A stretch of 7,780 nucleotides of DNA, from contig JAUVGM010000101.1 in NCBI GenBank assembly GCA_030593785.1, positions 1 through 7,780 on the forward strand. Reading direction: 5' to 3'. Below are positions 5,358 through 7,780 of the stretch, piece by piece. Below the pieces are notes generated by a model. It saw nothing but the letters and a program-made list of their open reading frames with translations, ran no database searches and had not been told where the DNA came from. Source of the DNA: Gammaproteobacteria bacterium. GTDB lineage: Bacteria > Pseudomonadota > Gammaproteobacteria > UBA6429 > Thiohalophilaceae. Numbering within the stretch: position 1 is the first letter of the stretch; every line of letters begins with the position of its first letter. The position numbers were made by a program, and so were the translations under genes.

Positions 5358-6209
5358 ATGAAAGATATTTTCGATTTTGGTAAAAAGATTGATGATTATG
5401 CGGTGATGGGTAATCCCATCTCGCATAGCAAGTCTCCCTCTATTCATACCCTCTTTGCTGAACAAACTCAGCAGTCTATTTTATATACTGCAATCCATGT
5501 AGATCTTGGAGGCTTTAAACAGGCCGTTGGCAACTTTGCTGCTGCTGGCGGTAAAGGTTTAAATATCACGGTACCGTTTAAACAAGAAGCATGGGAGCTT
5601 GTTTCTGCGCGAAGTGAACGTGCCGAACGTGCAGGTGCAGTGAACACCATTAAAATTGAAGATGATAAATTGTTCGGTGATAATACCGATGGTGTTGGCT
5701 TAGTAAATGATCTAATAGTTAATCATAGCGTCGAATTAAAAAATAAAAAAATATTACTCATGGGTGCAGGCGGCGCTGCTCGTGGTGTAATTATCCCTTT
5801 ATTAAAACAAAATCCATCTTCATTATTCATTGCCAACCGTACTCCGGATCGAGCTAAAGACCTTGCGTCAGATTTTTCAGATGCAGGGAATATAAGTGGT
5901 GGTGGTTATGAACATATACCTGATGAAAAATTTGATGTTGTGATCAATGCAACGGCAGCAAGTTTACAAGGGGATTTACCACCGCTACCTGATACATTAT
6001 TAAATGATAATGCCAGTTGCTATGACATGATGTACGCCGCAAAACCAACACCCTTTATGCTTTGGGCGACAGAACATAATGCAGAAAAAGTGTTAGATGG
6101 TTTAGGCATGCTGGTTGAGCAAGCTGCAGAATCATTTTTTATCTGGCGAAATAAAAAGCCAGAAACAAAAATGGTAATTGAAAAATTGCGTAAAGAACTA
6201 CAAGCTTGA
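5358..6209 (+). CDS. aroE: Shikimate dehydrogenase
   Basis: AroE reduces 3-dehydroshikimate to shikimate with NADPH, the fourth step of the shikimate pathway to aromatic amino acids and folate. The 283-residue protein has the substrate-binding N-terminus YAVMGNPISHSKSPSIH (14-30). The catalytic Lys75 is in NITVPFK and the catalytic Asp111 in GDNTDG. The dinucleotide loop GAGGAARG is at 136-143, followed by NRT (160-162), which contacts the NADP phosphate in the family. The closing GLGMLVEQAAESFFIWR (248-264) is typical. Length is normal to slightly long. The ATG at 5358 is preceded by AAGG at seven bases; Met17 is too late to be the start because it lies inside the conserved N-terminal motif. 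The upstream space is mostly repeat sequence, so I see no convincing separate promoter, and read-through from pit is possible. Confidence 0.96.
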   Translation: MKDIFDFGKKIDDYAVMGNPISHSKSPSIHTLFAEQTQQSILYTAIHVDLGGFKQAVGNFAAAGGKGLNITVPFKQEAWELVSARSERAERAGAVNTIKIEDDKLFGDNTDGVGLVNDLIVNHSVELKNKKILLMGAGGAARGVIIPLLKQNPSSLFIANRTPDRAKDLASDFSDAGNISGGGYEHIPDEKFDVVINATAASLQGDLPPLPDTLLNDNASCYDMMYAAKPTPFMLWATEHNAEKVLDGLGMLVEQAAESFFIWRNKKPETKMVIEKLRKELQA

Positions 6210-6277
6210 AATGATATATTTATAGAGTAGTGAATACAGGTTACTTATAAAGAACATATCGCGATAGAAGGAACCCC

Positions 6278-6308
6278 GGCACCTTAATTCAAAGAATTTC
6301 AGGTTGCC
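6278..6308. terminator. Hairpin between convergent aroE and the 6299-6769 gene
   Basis: GGCACCT (6278-6284) pairs with AGG-T-TGCC (6301-6308, one bulged T), enclosing a second stem AATTC/GAATT around AAA (6286-6298). It lies between converging genes and overlaps the stop codon of the minus-strand gene, so it could be a two-way terminator. There is no clean T-run on either side, so a repeat remnant is an equal possibility. Confidence 0.4.
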
Positions 6309-6769
6309 CCTGACCTTTGATCAAAATATTCAACAAATGTTTTATCGTAGTATTGTTTATGAATAATCCATATGTCGTTGAAATTTTTTCTTTCTAGCCA
6401 TTCTAAAATATCAATCTCCCATCCTTCCCATTGATTTGTTTTGGCTTTTGCCGCTTCACGTTGGTACATTAAAAAGGCACGTTCAAAAATTGATATACGA
6501 ATAAGAAGAATAGCTTCTTCTTGTTTTTGATCTTCTTCAGTTAATGTATTTGGATTTACAAACGCTGTGTCGAAAATATCAAGCTTTGGATATTGTATGC
6601 ACAGTTGTTGTAGTTCGATGTACTTATCATCGAGGGCATCGTATGTGCCATATTCTCTTTCAGCTCGCTGTGCTTTTTGCTCATTAATATAAATGTACAA
6701 CGCAAAAGGAAGTCCAAGAATGGTTATTAGAAATGTTATTATTTCCAGGTATTGAGCGATTGTATCCAT
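6299..6769 (-). CDS. Small membrane-anchored protein of unknown function
   Basis: I do not recognise a characterised family. The 156-residue protein has one N-terminal membrane segment (about residues 7-28). A charged stretch NEQKAQRAEREY follows, then a soluble, probably helical domain rich in acidic and aromatic residues. Notable stretches are EYGTYDALDDKYIELQQLC (39-57), EEAILLIRISIFERAFLMYQRE (84-105) and WEGWEIDILEWLERKNF (114-130). Topology is likely a short anchor with the bulk in the cytoplasm. The composition looks like a real protein, and nothing on the opposite strand competes. The ATG at 6769 has only a weak ribosome site (GGA about 11 bases upstream). The last few residues (RSGAT) and the stop lie in a hairpin-forming sequence, so the natural end may have been altered. 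It stands alone, convergent with aroE. Confidence 0.7.
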   Translation of the reverse strand: MDTIAQYLEIITFLITILGLPFALYIYINEQKAQRAEREYGTYDALDDKYIELQQLCIQYPKLDIFDTAFVNPNTLTEEDQKQEEAILLIRISIFERAFLMYQREAAKAKTNQWEGWEIDILEWLERKNFNDIWIIHKQYYDKTFVEYFDQRSGAT

Positions 6770-7015
6770 TGATTAAAGTCCGCAGTAGTTCATGAGCAGT
6801 GAGATGCTGTCTCATTGTTTAGATGTTTTTCTACCCACATAGTCAGACATTCATATTATGTAGCCTTCTTTATAAAGGGGTATTGAGTGTAAAGAAATAT
6901 AAAATATTTGAATCAATAAATTAGAGGCGGTGGAAACTTTATTGATTTGTGCTCATTATAAAGATTGATTTGTATAATGCCAGCAGCATGTTATTTATAT
7001 ATAAAAGTATTTTTA
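6770..7015. other. AT-rich intergenic stretch without recognised genes
   Basis: I see no credible coding sequence here. A bulged 8-bp hairpin (ATGAGCAG with CTG-T-CTCAT, 6792-6815) lies 23 to 46 bases before the start of the small membrane protein and might be in its leader. A 10-bp palindrome, CTTTATAAAG, lies farther upstream. No strong promoter pair stands out. Confidence 0.4.
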
Positions 7016-7540
7016 TTATTGGTGGCGGTTCTTAAGCTTTACATAATTTAGTGCAGAATATTCAATCGATTTAATTTCTTCATCTGTTAATTTTCTTACT
7101 TTACGAACAGGGCTGCCCATCCAGAGATAGCCTGCTTCAATATGCTTGTTGGGAGTAACTAACGAACCCGCACCAATTAAAGTATTCGACTCGATAACAA
7201 CACCATCCATAATGGTTGCACCCATGCCAATCAGGCATGAATCTTTAATGTAACAGCCGTGCAATATTACGCGATGCCCAACGGTAACATTATTGCCAAT
7301 TTTCAAATCAAATCCACCGGGATTATACGGACCATCGTGGGTAACGTGGAGTACGGAGTTATCTTGAATGTTGGTATTGCTTCCAATTTCGATACAATTA
7401 ACATCACCACGAATAACAGTGAGTGGCCAGATTGAACTGTTTGCACCAATTTTTACTTCTCCCAACACTAACGCGGTGTCATCGACAAACGTTGTTGCAT
7501 GAATATCAGGCATTTTATTTTCGAAGTTGCGTATTGTCAT
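7016..7540 (-). CDS. YrdA-like gamma-carbonic anhydrase family protein
   Basis: This is a left-handed beta-helix (hexapeptide-repeat) protein of the gamma-carbonic-anhydrase/YrdA/PaaY group, expected to form trimers with metal at the subunit interfaces. The 174 residues show repeated hexapeptides from about 23 to 135 (such as IGANSSIWPLTVIRGDV, IGSNTNIQDNSVLHVTH and IGAGSLVTPN). The metal histidines fit His65, His89 and His94 (SVLH, VGHR, LHGC), with the H-x4-H spacing of the archaeal enzyme Cam. The C-terminal helix follows GSPVRKVRKL. Many YrdA proteins lack proven carbonic anhydrase activity, so the reaction is uncertain. The ATG at 7540 aligns with family N-termini but has no Shine-Dalgarno sequence. 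The gene is divergent from a lipoprotein gene and alone on its strand. Confidence 0.92.
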   Translation of the reverse strand: MTIRNFENKMPDIHATTFVDDTALVLGEVKIGANSSIWPLTVIRGDVNCIEIGSNTNIQDNSVLHVTHDGPYNPGGFDLKIGNNVTVGHRVILHGCYIKDSCLIGMGATIMDGVVIESNTLIGAGSLVTPNKHIEAGYLWMGSPVRKVRKLTDEEIKSIEYSALNYVKLKNRHQ

Positions 7541-7565
7541 ACAAAAACTATAGCGTATTTATGAT

Positions 7566-7577
7566 GTAGTACACTAC
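7566..7577. promoter_or_regulatory. Short palindrome in the divergent yrdA-like/lipoprotein region
   Basis: GTAGT-AC-ACTAC is a perfect 5-bp inverted repeat with a two-base centre, just upstream of the lipoprotein promoter and in the -35 region expected for the opposite gene. It could be a small operator; evidence is position and symmetry only. Confidence 0.25.
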
Positions 7578-7580
7578 TTT

Positions 7581-7610
7581 TTTACTGGACAATGCTAAAC
7601 TAAATACAAT
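7581..7610 (+). promoter_or_regulatory. Candidate promoter of the lipoprotein gene
   Basis: TTTACT (7581-7586) and TACAAT (7605-7610) are 18 bases apart, matching four and five of six consensus bases. The expected transcript would begin about 25 bases before the ATG at 7643. Confidence 0.4.
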
Positions 7611-7642
7611 TCAGACTTATTTTTAAAAGAAGATGACTCACT

Positions 7643-7780
7643 ATGAAAAAATTATCCTTCGCCATATTTTTAACGATGTTTATCATTGCCGGTTGTGAAA
7701 CGAATCCGTCAAGTGCGAGCGCGCGTCAGTGCCTGAGTGGAATAAAGGCTGCAAAAGCAGAATTAAATTTCGCTAAAACA
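7643..7780 (+). CDS. N-terminus of a lipoprotein, cut by the window edge
   Basis: An open frame from ATG 7643 runs off the right end after 46 codons. It encodes a lipoprotein signal peptide: MKK, a hydrophobic core (LSFAIFLTMFIIAG) and a lipobox IAGC with the lipidated Cys18. The mature part then begins ETNPSSASARQCLSGIKAAKAE, a small-residue linker turning helical, with a second cysteine at 30. The residue after the lipid cysteine is Glu, not Asp, so outer-membrane sorting is expected by the usual +2 rule. AGAAGA upstream is a weak, rather distant ribosome site. I cannot name the family from this fragment. Confidence 0.7.
   Translation, partial: MKKLSFAIFLTMFIIAGCETNPSSASARQCLSGIKAAKAELNFAKT

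Noticed and set aside
6257..6266. Perfect 10-bp palindrome TATCGCGATA downstream of aroE
   Set aside because: Short, alone, between convergent gene ends and without a promoter nearby; probably chance.
6209..6285. A possible remnant of a Y1/RAYT transposase start (VPGF-like codons on the minus strand from GTGCCGGGGTTC)
   Set aside because: Only four or five residues resemble the transposase N-terminus, the frame then diverges and stops; too short to support.

Overview
The window looks like chromosomal DNA of a gammaproteobacterium, probably one with sulfur-oxidising capacity. HemB is of the Pseudomonas-type, cysteine-free (Mg-dependent) class, and the SoxX, MlaC, AroE and YrdA-like proteins are all typical of the group. 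Base composition is moderately AT-rich, and intergenic regions are clearly AT-richer than genes. I cannot name the genus from the sequence alone. There are nine protein genes, one of them cut by the right edge. No RNA gene, CRISPR array or intact transposase is visible.

Layout. Positions 65-1742 hold three genes on the minus strand: soxX (periplasmic cytochrome c with its own promoter), msrB (methionine-R-sulfoxide reductase) and mlaC (periplasmic phospholipid carrier). mlaC and msrB are separated by 5 bases and are probably one transcript. Across a 179-bp divergent region lies hemB (1922-2941, plus strand). It is followed by a 325-bp gene-free stretch filled mainly by a 176-bp nested palindromic element (2969-3144). 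Next comes an operon of a DUF47/PhoU-like protein and a Pit-family phosphate permease (3267-5222), preceded by a good PhoB-box match. A perfect 20-bp inverted repeat separates pit from aroE (5358-6209). aroE converges on a small membrane-anchored protein of unknown function (6299-6769, minus). The right end has a gamma-carbonic-anhydrase-like hexapeptide protein (7016-7540, minus), divergent from the start of a lipoprotein gene (7643 onward, plus).

How the genes work together. The only clear functional unit is the DUF47-Pit pair, a phosphate (or metal-phosphate) uptake module that the sequence suggests is tied to the Pho regulon. hemB and aroE are housekeeping biosynthesis genes (tetrapyrrole and shikimate). 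soxX, msrB and mlaC all concern the envelope or redox stress, but soxX and mlaC lack their usual partners inside the window.

I found no convincing new multi-gene system. The parts most worth a second look are non-coding: the PhoB box, the two interspersed palindromic elements, the shared palindrome over the hemB/mlaC promoters, and the hairpin before the DUF47 start codon.
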